The notes: generated from the letters alone by a model not told the origin. 64,000 nucleotides of DNA from a virus (IMGVR_UViG_3300025646_000031:1-64000); one strand, 5' to 3'; positions 34,509-43,145 are shown, numbered from the stretch's first letter. Program-made: numbers and translations.

Positions 34509-35200
34509 TGCCAATAGCTGAAGGACAACAACCAACGATTGGAAATGCTAGGAGCCCTTTCACCTATGAGGCGAGGTATCCAGCGATTGCTTACTATCCT
34601 GCTAACTATCAGAATCCGTTTACTTACGATGCTAGATATCCAGCGATTGCTTTCTATCCTGCTAACTATCAGAATCCGTTTACTTACAATGCTAGGTCGC
34701 CGTTTACTTATCGTGTGCCTTATATAGCAAATGCTCAACAACCATATATAGCTAACGGACAAAACCCATTTACTTATAACGCTAGATCACCGTTTACTTA
34801 TCGAGTGCCTTATATTGCGAATGCTCAACAACCATACATAGCAAACGCTAGACAGCCTGGCACATATAATGCTAGATCACCTTTTACCTATCAGGTTCCA
34901 TACATTGCGAATGCTCAACAACCATACATAGCAAACGCTAGACAACCTGCAACATATCAAGCGCAAGGTAGAACTCCGTTCACATATCAGAACAGACAAC
35001 CTTCTACATATGAAACACAAGGTAGAACTCCGTTCACATATCAGAACAGATCACCGTTCACTTATGCTACACAAGGTAGAACTCCGTTCACATATCAGAA
35101 CAGAACTCCGTTCACTTATGCTACACAAGGTAGAACACCAGTTGCTCGTTGGGATGGTGTGTTGACACAGCAGTGGCCTGCAACACCTGTATCTTCTTAG
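34508..35200 (+). CDS. Tyr/Pro/Gln repeat protein D
   Basis: 230 residues, ATG overlapping the stop of repeat protein C (TAATG). Almost the whole chain is repeat. A duplicated 21-residue unit built on 'RYPAIAYYPANYQNPFTY' (residues about 23-64) comes first. Then come mixed 'VPYIANAQQPYIAN' and 'NARSPFTY' units, then the 8+10 'RTPFTYQN'/'RTPFTYATQG' pattern to residue 210. The short end 'ARWDGVLTQQWPATPVSS' carries two Trp. No processing domain. It is co-expressed with the Hint protein, so it could be its partner or acyl acceptor (inference). Confidence 0.6.
   Translation: MPIAEGQQPTIGNARSPFTYEARYPAIAYYPANYQNPFTYDARYPAIAFYPANYQNPFTYNARSPFTYRVPYIANAQQPYIANGQNPFTYNARSPFTYRVPYIANAQQPYIANARQPGTYNARSPFTYQVPYIANAQQPYIANARQPATYQAQGRTPFTYQNRQPSTYETQGRTPFTYQNRSPFTYATQGRTPFTYQNRTPFTYATQGRTPVARWDGVLTQQWPATPVSS
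34530..35145 (+). repeat. In-frame repeat array with a long direct duplication
   Basis: Includes two copies of a roughly 63-bp segment (about 34573-34635 and 34636-34698) that are almost identical, plus three near-identical 'GTPFTYQN'-type segments at 34975-35130. Such long direct repeats are prone to recombination in replicating phage DNA. Confidence 0.75.
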
Positions 35201-35203
35201 TGA

Positions 35204-35211
35204 TATAAATA
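35204..35211 (+). promoter_or_regulatory. T4-type late promoter
   Basis: Exact TATAAATA, 30 nt before the glycosyltransferase ATG at 35242. Confidence 0.65.
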
Positions 35212-35241
35212 TTATTATTAATCAATAATTTATTATGAAAA

Positions 35242-36840
35242 ATGACAGAGAAAAAAATACCTACTTGGAAAAGAAATCTAATTAGAATTACTTCTGTAGA
35301 AGAAGCAGAACAAATCAAACCATTAGATTATTCAAATAATTCCATTTTTAAATTACGAATGGATTTACCCACCTATCATTTGGGAACTCTATGTATCAAT
35401 CGTTATTCAGATTATAACGAAACTTACAAAATACTGAAGTATCTTTTTGAAAACAAAATCTTACCACCTTTGAAAATTTTTAAATGGGGTGATGTAATTG
35501 CTGATCGAAAAGAAAAAAGATTGGCTTCTTTTAATGGTTTGAATTATCACTCAATGGTCTATAACAGATTTCTACCTCATGGTTGGACATCTAAACCAGA
35601 CCCAAAATATATTGGTGGTATGAATTTCCAATCAATTGATGGTGACGATAAGACCATACATGATTATTGTATGGAAAAAGACGATCCGTACTACAACGAT
35701 CAGGGCTGGTTAACTTCTTTAAATGCTTCTTACTATCATTCTGCTAAAGCACACTGGTTAGTTCATAGTATTCAAAAGGAAGGACTATGGGCGCCTGTTC
35801 AAGGATTGACATCAGGTACAAAAGAACGATACAGTATTTTCGCACATCCAGGTTCTATCAGATCAGCTATTGTAGAAGAGATGCAAGATCCAGATTTAGT
35901 ATGGCATGTTTGGGATTGTGTTGGTGTTATACCAACTGAACCAAAAACAGTTGATGAGTTTCTTCAGTTTTGGAAAGAAGTTTTAAATAAAAAAAATGTA
36001 AAACAAGATGAAATGTCTTTTATAATACAGGCAGGAGCAATTGAAGTACAAACAGATTTAGCAAGTTTAGAGTTTAGAAATGAAATATATGATTTCAATA
36101 AAAAGGTTTCAAAACTTGCAAAGAAAAAACCATTAAACATTTACATTGGTTATGATTCAACACACAATGATATAGAAAAGATTTCAAAATATTCTATAGA
36201 AGAATCTATTAAGAGAAATTTTTCAGGCGGCAATGATGGTAAGTATACACAATTTGTTCCTGAAATAAAAATGCTTGACATTTCTAAGATTCCAGAATAT
36301 ACTAGACCTTATGCAAATCAAAATACAGAGTTTACTTATAGTAGATTTTTAATTCCGTATTTAGAAAATTATGAAGGATTTAGCATCTTTGTAGATGATG
36401 ATTTCATCTTTAATAAAACTATATTGTCATTGTTATATTACTTACATCCAGATGATGCAGTTGCATGTATTCAATATCCACAATACAAACATGATAACAC
36501 TAAATTTGTTGGTGCAGTTAACATAGATTATCCAAGAAAACTATGGTCTAGTATGATGGTCTTTAATAATGGACATGAAGACTGCAAAAAACTAACACCT
36601 GAAACAATAAATACTTGGACAGGAAAACAGTTACATCAATTTGAATGGACTGAAAAGATCAGTAAGATACCTGAAAAATATATCTTTACTGAAGGTTATG
36701 ATGATCCTGAAACTAAGTGGGATGTTTCAGGTTATCATTATACAAGAGGTGGTCCTTGGATTGACGATATGGACTGTTCAAAAATTTCTAGGTTAGAAGT
36801 TTATGAAAAATTTAAAACGCTTTATGAAAGTGAGAGGTAA
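35242..36840 (+). CDS. Two-domain protein with C-terminal glycosyltransferase
   Basis: 532 residues. The C-terminal half (about 295-532) reads as a GT-A-type transferase: 'LNIYIGYDSTHNDIEKISKY', 'TEFTYSRFLIPYLENYEGFS', the metal-binding acidic triad 'IFVDDDFIF', 'YPRKLWSSMMVFNNGH' and 'GKQLHQFEWTEKI'. The N-terminal half (about 1-290) has 'HWLVHSIQKEGLWAPVQGLT' and 'FAHPGSIRSAIVEEMQDPDL', reminiscent of ParB-like or host-linked domains, unassigned. Acceptor and sugar are unknown. It follows the repeat genes directly, so virion protein or DNA are possible acceptors. Its own late promoter makes structural targets more likely (inference). Confidence 0.7.
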   Translation: MTEKKIPTWKRNLIRITSVEEAEQIKPLDYSNNSIFKLRMDLPTYHLGTLCINRYSDYNETYKILKYLFENKILPPLKIFKWGDVIADRKEKRLASFNGLNYHSMVYNRFLPHGWTSKPDPKYIGGMNFQSIDGDDKTIHDYCMEKDDPYYNDQGWLTSLNASYYHSAKAHWLVHSIQKEGLWAPVQGLTSGTKERYSIFAHPGSIRSAIVEEMQDPDLVWHVWDCVGVIPTEPKTVDEFLQFWKEVLNKKNVKQDEMSFIIQAGAIEVQTDLASLEFRNEIYDFNKKVSKLAKKKPLNIYIGYDSTHNDIEKISKYSIEESIKRNFSGGNDGKYTQFVPEIKMLDISKIPEYTRPYANQNTEFTYSRFLIPYLENYEGFSIFVDDDFIFNKTILSLLYYLHPDDAVACIQYPQYKHDNTKFVGAVNIDYPRKLWSSMMVFNNGHEDCKKLTPETINTWTGKQLHQFEWTEKISKIPEKYIFTEGYDDPETKWDVSGYHYTRGGPWIDDMDCSKISRLEVYEKFKTLYESER

Positions 36841-36846
36841 AATAAA

Positions 36847-37413
36847 ATGAATATGAATACAGTGAATGCACTTGTGTATTGTGAAAACTCAAATCTCTAT
36901 ATTAGAAAACCTAATGGTTTAGAATATCAATTTGATAATGTTGATGCTCCTGCATTGGGTTTTGACTTTGATGTTTTAATCTACGAAGATGGATTAGAAA
37001 CAAAGATATTAAAATGGAACGATGGTAAACCATTGCAGGAACAAGAACAATTTCCTTTATCAGACAATGAAAAGGACATGATTGAAACTTATATTGCAAA
37101 TTCAGAACCGCCTGAAGGTGTCACTTTACAAAGACAATATGTTGAAAGATTAGAAAAAATTGCCGATGAATATGTCGACAGGTATATGTATCAACATAAT
37201 TTTCGTGATTTAAACAAAGTTGTAGCAATTGGTAGAGAAGGATCAAATCATCCAAATAGATCAGATGCTAGAAGAGTATTGGAGTATTTTGATGCAGTTT
37301 CAACTGTATTCATACAGGTTGTAGATCAAATCTATTCTTGTAGAGAAGATATGTTAAAAGAATTCAGAGAATATGAAGTTCTTCTTCCTACTATTGTTAA
37401 TCAATATGAATAA
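36847..37413 (+). CDS. Unknown protein
   Basis: 188 residues, 6 nt after the glycosyltransferase stop, ribosome site GAGAGG. The N-terminal half looks beta ('LVYCENSNLYIRKPNGLEYQ'). 'QFPLSDNEKDMIETYIANSE' and the Tyr/Arg-rich helices up to 'YRYM'-like text (actual 'VDRYMYQHNF') follow, with an acidic C-terminal helix. I do not recognise it. It overlaps the oxygenase gene by 8 nt, so the two are probably translated together. Confidence 0.6.
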   Translation: MNMNTVNALVYCENSNLYIRKPNGLEYQFDNVDAPALGFDFDVLIYEDGLETKILKWNDGKPLQEQEQFPLSDNEKDMIETYIANSEPPEGVTLQRQYVERLEKIADEYVDRYMYQHNFRDLNKVVAIGREGSNHPNRSDARRVLEYFDAVSTVFIQVVDQIYSCREDMLKEFREYEVLLPTIVNQYE

Positions 37414-38155
37414 AGAACTAGATGTAGTTCTAATAGATAAACCATTTGATATAAAAGAACTACCCCTAAAATCAGTTTATGTTTTAGATGATTGGTTGTG
37501 TGATTCATTACACCATTATTTTGATAATTGGGTAACAAAAAACCAAATATGGGCAAAAACAAATCAAGTAGATTCACATAGTAAAACTGGTTTACCACAT
37601 CATAGTTTTTGGGGTACATCCTTCTTAAGAGACGATTTTCAATCAGAGCCTGGTATTGGGAAAGAAAATACCTTTTTTGTTAAATACATAATAAGAAGAT
37701 TACAAACAGAGTTTAGTTTTAAATGGACCAGATTTCAGTATGCTGGCATGAATTCCCAAACAGTAGGTTTACACGGCACAACACATTCGGATTGTCAAGA
37801 TGAAGATGATTGGAATCTATCATTTCTATACTATACAAATAGATATTGGAACCCTAAATGGGGTGGTAAATTAAGATTGTATGATAAAGTTGTTCAGTCG
37901 CCTGAACATGATGATATGATGCAAGGTGTACACGGCAGAACAGAACACATTAAAAACTATCAAATTGCAGAAGTGGATTTCAAACCTAATAGGCTTGTAA
38001 TGTTTGATGGTAGAATACCTCACGGAGCTGATGCTCCAAATGAAAGCGCTAAATACATGGATAGAAGATCGCTAGTGATAAGAGGCGATGAAGTTAGACT
38101 AATTAAAGATAAAAAAGAGTTTTATAATGCCAACGATAGAGTTCACTTGTTATAA
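37406..38155 (+). CDS. 2OG-Fe(II) oxygenase (prolyl-hydroxylase-like)
   Basis: 249 residues from the ATG at 37406; an in-frame ATG at 37373 lies deep in the previous gene. Iron-binding His127 and Asp129 ('GLHGTTHSDC'), strand 'WNLSFLYYTNRYWNPKWGGK', then distal His206 ('DGRIPHGADAP') and Arg220/Arg221 for 2-oxoglutarate form the complete double-stranded beta-helix set. The family hydroxylates protein, nucleic acid or small-molecule substrates. Substrate unknown. It overlaps both neighbours. Confidence 0.82.
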   Translation: MNKELDVVLIDKPFDIKELPLKSVYVLDDWLCDSLHHYFDNWVTKNQIWAKTNQVDSHSKTGLPHHSFWGTSFLRDDFQSEPGIGKENTFFVKYIIRRLQTEFSFKWTRFQYAGMNSQTVGLHGTTHSDCQDEDDWNLSFLYYTNRYWNPKWGGKLRLYDKVVQSPEHDDMMQGVHGRTEHIKNYQIAEVDFKPNRLVMFDGRIPHGADAPNESAKYMDRRSLVIRGDEVRLIKDKKEFYNANDRVHLL

Positions 38156-39014
38156 TTCTGATACAGTAAAGTATTTTAAACCTGTACTTGCTAAAACTGT
38201 TTTACCAGATTGGTGGAAAACCATGAAGATACAGGAAATGACAAGATTTACAAAACAACATACAATACGATCCTGCCCAGCGATGGACGATTGGGTGAAA
38301 TCTGGTTGGTATCTAGTTGCAAATAAAGATATAAGAGTCATTTGCGGAAAAGATAGAGATGGACAAGATACAGATAGTGAAAGTTATTCAACTGAAGATA
38401 CGGAAGGAACTGGTTATTCATCGCCTCCACATCCAAGAGAACAATTTGGCAATGTATTCAATTTCTTAGGAAAAAATAGAGCACCTATTAGAGATGCTTT
38501 TAAGATGAAGAATCCTTGGAATGTAATCACACCAAAGGGATATTCTTGTTTTTATATAGATCCATTTTTACATCAAAACGAATTCTTTGCAACTTGGCCT
38601 GGCATTATAGATACAGACAAGTTTAATAAAAATATGGACAATGCACAAATCATTTTTTATCCTAAGGTAGATCATTCATTCACGATTTTAAAAGGCACGC
38701 CATTATGTCAGATCATTCCTTTTAAGAGAGAGGAATGGGTTGCAAGTTATCAATTTAGAGATGTAAATGATTACATTAAAAATTTATCTCATATAACTTC
38801 GGAACAAAAAAATATGGATGAAAGACCTATGATAGAACACAAAAGAATGGCGCCAGATACAAATATTTTTAAAGCAGGACCTTATCGTAAACATGGATAT
38901 TGGAGTGAAAAGGGCCAATATTTCAAGGAAGAAAGTCCACCACCTGAATGTCCTTTTCATAAAAAAGAAGAAAGTTCAGAGATACAATTGGAGTTTGATT
39001 TCAATGGCAGTTAG
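38127..39014 (+). CDS. DUF6065-like conserved phage protein
   Basis: 295 residues, overlapping the upstream oxygenase by 29 nt. 'LAKTVLPDWWKTM' at the N-terminus, 'KNPWNVITPKGYSCFYIDPF' and 'TWPGIIDTDKFN' in the middle, and 'ILKGTPLCQIIPFKREEW' match the pattern I associate with DUF6065, which is often found beside phage oxygenases. The core looks like a beta-barrel. The C-terminus has a Cys/His pair ('PPPECPFHKKEE'). Biochemical function unknown. Confidence 0.6.
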   Translation: MPTIEFTCYNSDTVKYFKPVLAKTVLPDWWKTMKIQEMTRFTKQHTIRSCPAMDDWVKSGWYLVANKDIRVICGKDRDGQDTDSESYSTEDTEGTGYSSPPHPREQFGNVFNFLGKNRAPIRDAFKMKNPWNVITPKGYSCFYIDPFLHQNEFFATWPGIIDTDKFNKNMDNAQIIFYPKVDHSFTILKGTPLCQIIPFKREEWVASYQFRDVNDYIKNLSHITSEQKNMDERPMIEHKRMAPDTNIFKAGPYRKHGYWSEKGQYFKEESPPPECPFHKKEESSEIQLEFDFNGS

Positions 39015-39702
39015 GTTATTATTTCCAACATTCATTTTTCATAGAAATCTCTTAGATAAGAATTTACCTGAAGATAGAGGTATTACAAAGGAGTATTTAA
39101 ATCTACTTAAACTAGAAATGGATAGTATGAGAAAAAATGATCCTAAGGGACGACAAATCTCTAATGCATATACAGGTTGGCAGTCAAATGATGGGTGTGA
39201 GAAAAGTCCAATATTTAAGAAGTTAATGCACTGTATTCAAATGGCTTTTTATGATGAAGTCTGGCCTTTTCATGGTGTTCAAAGAAAGGACATTACTTGT
39301 TTTGTGGGCAATTCGTGGGCAAACATCAATGATCGTTTAGCATGGAACAGACCTCATACTCACAATGGTTGTTGGTATAGTGGAGTATTCTATGTTAGAG
39401 CAGATGGTGATGAGGGTGATATAAATTTCATAGATACTGATTCTAAAGTTGTTTCAGATTATCCTGCAAGCTCTAGAACATGCACTAGTTGGAACTTTGC
39501 ACCAAGATCAGGAGAATTGATTTTATTTCCTAGTGGTCTAATGCATATGGTAGAACCCAATATAACAGATAAAGATAGATATAGTATCTCTTTCAATTTA
39601 GTACATGATGTTAGAGGCAATTTGCATGGTCATATTGAGAACTATAATGAGAATGAATTTGTTTTTAATTTAAACGAAAAGGGTGATCCCATACTGAACT
39701 AG
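39004..39702 (+). CDS. 2OG-Fe(II) oxygenase (2OG-FeII_Oxy_5 type)
   Basis: 232 residues from the ATG at 39004, overlapping the previous gene by 11 nt. 'SWANINDRLAWNRPHTHNGC' with His118/His120, 'SGVFYVRADGDEG', 'GELILFPSGLMHMVEPN' with His181, and Arg192 ('DRYSISFNL') give the oxygenase core of the family widespread in marine T4-like phages. Substrate unknown. It is the second oxygenase within 1.6 kb and the last gene before a promoter variant. Confidence 0.85.
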   Translation: MAVRLLFPTFIFHRNLLDKNLPEDRGITKEYLNLLKLEMDSMRKNDPKGRQISNAYTGWQSNDGCEKSPIFKKLMHCIQMAFYDEVWPFHGVQRKDITCFVGNSWANINDRLAWNRPHTHNGCWYSGVFYVRADGDEGDINFIDTDSKVVSDYPASSRTCTSWNFAPRSGELILFPSGLMHMVEPNITDKDRYSISFNLVHDVRGNLHGHIENYNENEFVFNLNEKGDPILN

Positions 39703-39706
39703 TTTT

Positions 39707-39714
39707 TCTAAATA
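39707..39714 (+). promoter_or_regulatory. Late promoter variant, leaderless configuration
   Basis: TCTAAATA followed by GTAGT and the ATG at 39720: a 5 nt gap, no Shine-Dalgarno. Confidence 0.45.
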
Positions 39715-39719
39715 GTAGT

Positions 39720-39980
39720 ATGGAAATTATACTAGATGCCCACCTTGTATGGAATGTAATACTCACACTTCTATTAGGACCCTTAGGGTTTCTAGTACGA
39801 AACATTCTATCTGAACAAAAACGAATCGATATACTTCTGAACAAAACAAGAGAAGAGGTTGCTAAAGACTATGTGACCAGAGATGAGTTACAAGAAGATA
39901 TGGAAAGATTAATGAGGTCGATTGAAAGAATTGACGCTAAAATAGATCGTTTGCAGAACAGAACTTACTTCCAAGATTAA
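39720..39980 (+). CDS. Small membrane protein with coiled-coil tail
   Basis: 86 residues. One membrane helix near the N-terminus ('VWNVILTLLLGPLGFLV', residues 10-26), then a charged helix 'NILSEQKRIDILLNKTREEV', and a coiled coil 'ERLMRSIERIDAKIDRLQNR' at the C-terminus. Similar proteins are common in marine T4-like genomes. A holin or spanin-like role is possible from the topology, but there is no direct evidence and no lysis gene next to it. Confidence 0.65.
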   Translation: MEIILDAHLVWNVILTLLLGPLGFLVRNILSEQKRIDILLNKTREEVAKDYVTRDELQEDMERLMRSIERIDAKIDRLQNRTYFQD

Positions 39981-39986
39981 AATCAT

Positions 39987-39994
39987 TATAAATA
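39987..39994 (+). promoter_or_regulatory. gp13: T4-type late promoter for the neck operon
   Basis: Exact TATAAATA, 32 nt before the gp13 ATG at 40027; serves the gp13-gp17 run. Confidence 0.7.
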
Positions 39995-40026
39995 GTAGTA
40001 GAACATAATTTTTATGGATTATTACT

Positions 40027-40842
40027 ATGTCAGAACCAAACAGTAAAGCATCATTAAAAGAATACATTAAGAGAAAACTAGGTGCGCCAGTTTTAGAGAT
40101 CAATATAGATGATGATCAATTAGATGATAGAATTGATGAAGCGCTTCAATATTTTAGAGAATTTCATTATGATGGATCGATCAAATGCTATCTAAAACAT
40201 CAATTATCTGCAGATGAAATAACTACTATGAGGTCAGATGAGACCTTTACAGAGACAGCTGCTGGGTCACAAGTCCATACGGATCAACAATATAAACTAC
40301 AACAGAATTATATCACACTGCCTGAGTTTGTCTTGTCTGTTATAAACATATTCCCATTTAACGACAAACATAATCTCAATATGTTTGATCTTAGATATCA
40401 ATTACGATTAAATGACATCTACGATTTAACAGCGACCAATATTTTGTATTATGAAATGGTACAACAACATATTCAATTGATGGATCAGGTATTGGTTGGT
40501 AGAACACCTATCAATTATTCAACACATCAAAATAGATTATACTTACATATGGATATGAGTAGTATAAATGCAGATGAGTACATCATCATTGAGTGTTATA
40601 GAAAAATCGATCCTACAGACTTCACAGACATCTATAACGACATGTGGTTGAAAAGATATGCAACTGCATTAGTAAAATACCAATGGGCGGAGAACTTATC
40701 CAAGTTCTCAGGAATACAATTGCCTGGCGGAGTATCATTAGATGCAGGTCAAATGAAGACAGAGGCACAAGAGGCAATTACAAAATTAGAAGAAGAATCC
40801 AGACTGAATTATGAAATGCCAGTTATGGATTTAATGGGGTAG
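40027..40842 (+). CDS. gp13: Neck protein gp13
   Basis: 271 residues (T4 309). 'SLKEYIKRKLGAPVLEINID' with 'DDRIDEALQYFREFHYDGSI' and 'LPEFVLSVINIFPF' are the gp13 signatures. gp13 forms the ring between portal and gp14. It is followed 4 nt later by gp14, as in T4. Confidence 0.93.
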   Translation: MSEPNSKASLKEYIKRKLGAPVLEINIDDDQLDDRIDEALQYFREFHYDGSIKCYLKHQLSADEITTMRSDETFTETAAGSQVHTDQQYKLQQNYITLPEFVLSVINIFPFNDKHNLNMFDLRYQLRLNDIYDLTATNILYYEMVQQHIQLMDQVLVGRTPINYSTHQNRLYLHMDMSSINADEYIIIECYRKIDPTDFTDIYNDMWLKRYATALVKYQWAENLSKFSGIQLPGGVSLDAGQMKTEAQEAITKLEEESRLNYEMPVMDLMG

Positions 40843-40846
40843 CTAA

Positions 40847-41695
40847 ATGCCAACCAATGTATTTTTTAATCATGCAGTAAGCACTGAACAACATCTTTAC
40901 GAAGATTTAGTTGTTGAGTCATTGCGATTTTATGGTCATGATGTATACTATCTACCTAGAGAGATTGTAGAAGAAGATAAAATACTAGGCGAAGATATCC
41001 AGTCTACTTTTGGTGATTCTTATCAAGTAGAGATGTACTTAGACAATGTTGAAGGTTTTGAAGGTGAAGACTTGTTTTCAAAATTTGGTGTTCAAGTACA
41101 AGAAGAAGCAACATTCACATTAGCACTTAGAACATGGGAAAGATTCATTTCTTTAGATAGCAACCTTGCAACAAGTCTAAGACCAAATGAAGGTGATCTC
41201 ATATACTTCCCACTTTCAGGTTCTTTATTTGAAATACGATATGTAGAAGATCAGAATCCTTTCTTTCAAATCGGAAAACTTTTTGTCTTCAAACTCAAGT
41301 GTTCATTATTCGAATACTCAGGCGAAGACTTTGATACAAATATTGATGCTATTGATCTAGTAGAAGATCAGAATGCATACACTATTCAAATGACAATGGC
41401 AGATGGTTCAGGCAATTATTATCCAAATGAAAACATATCGTACAACAGTTCAGTGATAGGTGAAGTTGTATCATGGGTGCCTTCAACAAGTAAACTCACA
41501 ATCAAAGATGTAACAAGAACATTAGAGGTGGGTGATACACTTGTGGGTGCTGGTGGTGCATCATGGAATATATCATCAATTACTGATATACTTACAATCA
41601 ATGCAAATGAAGGCCTTGCAACAAACAAAGAGTTTGAAGATGCAGAAACATCTTACCTAGACTTTAGTGAAACAAATCCATTCGGTGAACCATAA
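40847..41695 (+). CDS. gp14: Neck protein gp14
   Basis: 282 residues (T4 256). 'VFFNHAVSTEQHLYEDLVVE' and 'YGHDVYYLPREIVEEDKILG' followed by 'VQVQEEATFTLALRTWERFI' identify gp14. A Gly/Ser/Thr beta extension lies at residues about 185-250. gp14 gates DNA with gp13 and receives the tail. The stop overlaps the gp15 ATG by one base (TAATG). Confidence 0.93.
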   Translation: MPTNVFFNHAVSTEQHLYEDLVVESLRFYGHDVYYLPREIVEEDKILGEDIQSTFGDSYQVEMYLDNVEGFEGEDLFSKFGVQVQEEATFTLALRTWERFISLDSNLATSLRPNEGDLIYFPLSGSLFEIRYVEDQNPFFQIGKLFVFKLKCSLFEYSGEDFDTNIDAIDLVEDQNAYTIQMTMADGSGNYYPNENISYNSSVIGEVVSWVPSTSKLTIKDVTRTLEVGDTLVGAGGASWNISSITDILTINANEGLATNKEFEDAETSYLDFSETNPFGEP

Positions 41696-42732
41696 TGTTC
41701 GGCACATATTTTTACAATGAAACGATAAAGAGAAGTGTGTCTATCTTTGGTACTCTTTTCAATAATATAAAGATCAAAAAAACTAAATCAGATGGTACTG
41801 TTCTAACTGAACAGATCGTGCCTATTTCATATGGCCCAAAACAGAAATGGTTGCAAAGACTCAATCAAGATCCCAAGGCAAGAGACGCCAATATTACTGC
41901 AATGACATTGCCAAGACTTGCATTTGAAATGACTGGTTTTGAATATGATGCTACTAGACAACAAAACAAACTCATAAGACATTCAAAGTCTACAACAGAA
42001 ACAGATGGTACAAATAGAAAGTATATGTATCAACCTGTACCATATAATTTAAATTTCACTCTCAGTGTTATGTGTAAAAATATGACAGATGCATTACAGA
42101 TTGTAGAACAAATTTTACCATATTTTCAACCAGAATATACTGTTAGCATGAAAATGATTGATGATATGTCAGATGTAAGAGATGTACCTATAGTACTGAA
42201 TAACATAACTCTGGAAGATTCATATGAGGGTAATTATGAAGAAAGAAGAGTTATAACATATAATCTAACTTTTACAATGAAAGTATACTTCTTCGGACCT
42301 GTTTACACTGGTGGAATCATCACCAATGTTATTGAAAGAGAATACATTAACGATCAGGCAGGAGTATTTACAACAAGTCAGATAGATCAATCTGGTCTTG
42401 TCAAAGAAGTTAAACATTACGAACCTGCATTCTCAGCGATTGCAAATACAGTTTCTAACTCGACTACAATCACTTTTGATACTGCAATAAATAGTAAGAT
42501 AAGTGTTGGAGATGAAGTATTTTATACAGGAAACACACCTAATCCAACAATCAGTAGTATTGCAAATGATAAATTATCAATCATATTGAATACTGCTGTA
42601 ACTATAACTGAACCGAAAACGATTATGTTTGTAGGATCAGTTGAACCAAATGACACATTTGTAGTTGCAGAAACAGTGACATTTTATGATGATGGTGCCA
42701 AAGAGACATTTAGTGAAACAGATGATAGTTAA
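41695..42732 (+). CDS. gp15: Tail terminator / sheath completion protein gp15
   Basis: 345 residues (T4 272). 'GTYFYNETIKRSVSIFGTLF' and 'PRLAFEMTGFEYDATRQQNK' are the gp15 hallmarks, with 'YNLNFTLSVMCKNMTDALQI' following. The C-terminal 80 residues are a beta extension not seen in T4 ('PAFSAIANTVSNSTTITFD'). gp15 caps the contracted and extended tail and docks it to the neck. Confidence 0.93.
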   Translation: MFGTYFYNETIKRSVSIFGTLFNNIKIKKTKSDGTVLTEQIVPISYGPKQKWLQRLNQDPKARDANITAMTLPRLAFEMTGFEYDATRQQNKLIRHSKSTTETDGTNRKYMYQPVPYNLNFTLSVMCKNMTDALQIVEQILPYFQPEYTVSMKMIDDMSDVRDVPIVLNNITLEDSYEGNYEERRVITYNLTFTMKVYFFGPVYTGGIITNVIEREYINDQAGVFTTSQIDQSGLVKEVKHYEPAFSAIANTVSNSTTITFDTAINSKISVGDEVFYTGNTPNPTISSIANDKLSIILNTAVTITEPKTIMFVGSVEPNDTFVVAETVTFYDDGAKETFSETDDS

Positions 42733-42734
42733 TT

Positions 42735-43145
42735 ATGCCAAAAAATATAGATTCAAAATTAGATGATATCTTAGATATCTCTTCTGAAATAAAAACTCAA
42801 ACAACAGAAGTAGTCAAAAAGGTTCCTGAGAAATCTCAGAATATTGAGAATGATTACAAATATGCCAGAGAGAATCTCTACAATCTCGTAGAGAGAGGAC
42901 AAGATGCAATTGATGGCATACTAGATGTTTGTAAAGAAACAGAGAATCCTAGAGCATATGAAGTTGCAGGTCAATTAATTAAAACTGTAGGTGAAACTGC
43001 AGAAAAACTTTTAGATGTTCAAAAGAAACTAAAAGATTTAGAGAAAGAAGACGAACAGAAAATAGGAGTTCAACACAACCACCTTTATGTGGGGTCAACT
43101 TCAGAACTGCAAAAGTTTCTGAAGAAATCAAAAACAGATGGTTAA
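42735..43145 (+). CDS. gp16: Small terminase subunit gp16
   Basis: 136 residues (T4 164), acidic and helical. 'DYKYARENLYNLVERGQDAI' and 'YEVAGQLIKTVGETAEKLLD' followed by 'VQKKLKDLEKE' form the ring-building helical pair of gp16. It overlaps gp17 by 8 nt. It recognises concatemeric DNA and stimulates gp17. Confidence 0.9.
   Translation: MPKNIDSKLDDILDISSEIKTQTTEVVKKVPEKSQNIENDYKYARENLYNLVERGQDAIDGILDVCKETENPRAYEVAGQLIKTVGETAEKLLDVQKKLKDLEKEDEQKIGVQHNHLYVGSTSELQKFLKKSKTDG

Noticed and set aside
37373-37405. Upstream ATG for the 37406 oxygenase
   Set aside because: The added residues (MKFFFLLLLIN) look like a signal peptide but are the out-of-frame reading of the previous gene's end; the ATG at 37406 has a normal short overlap.
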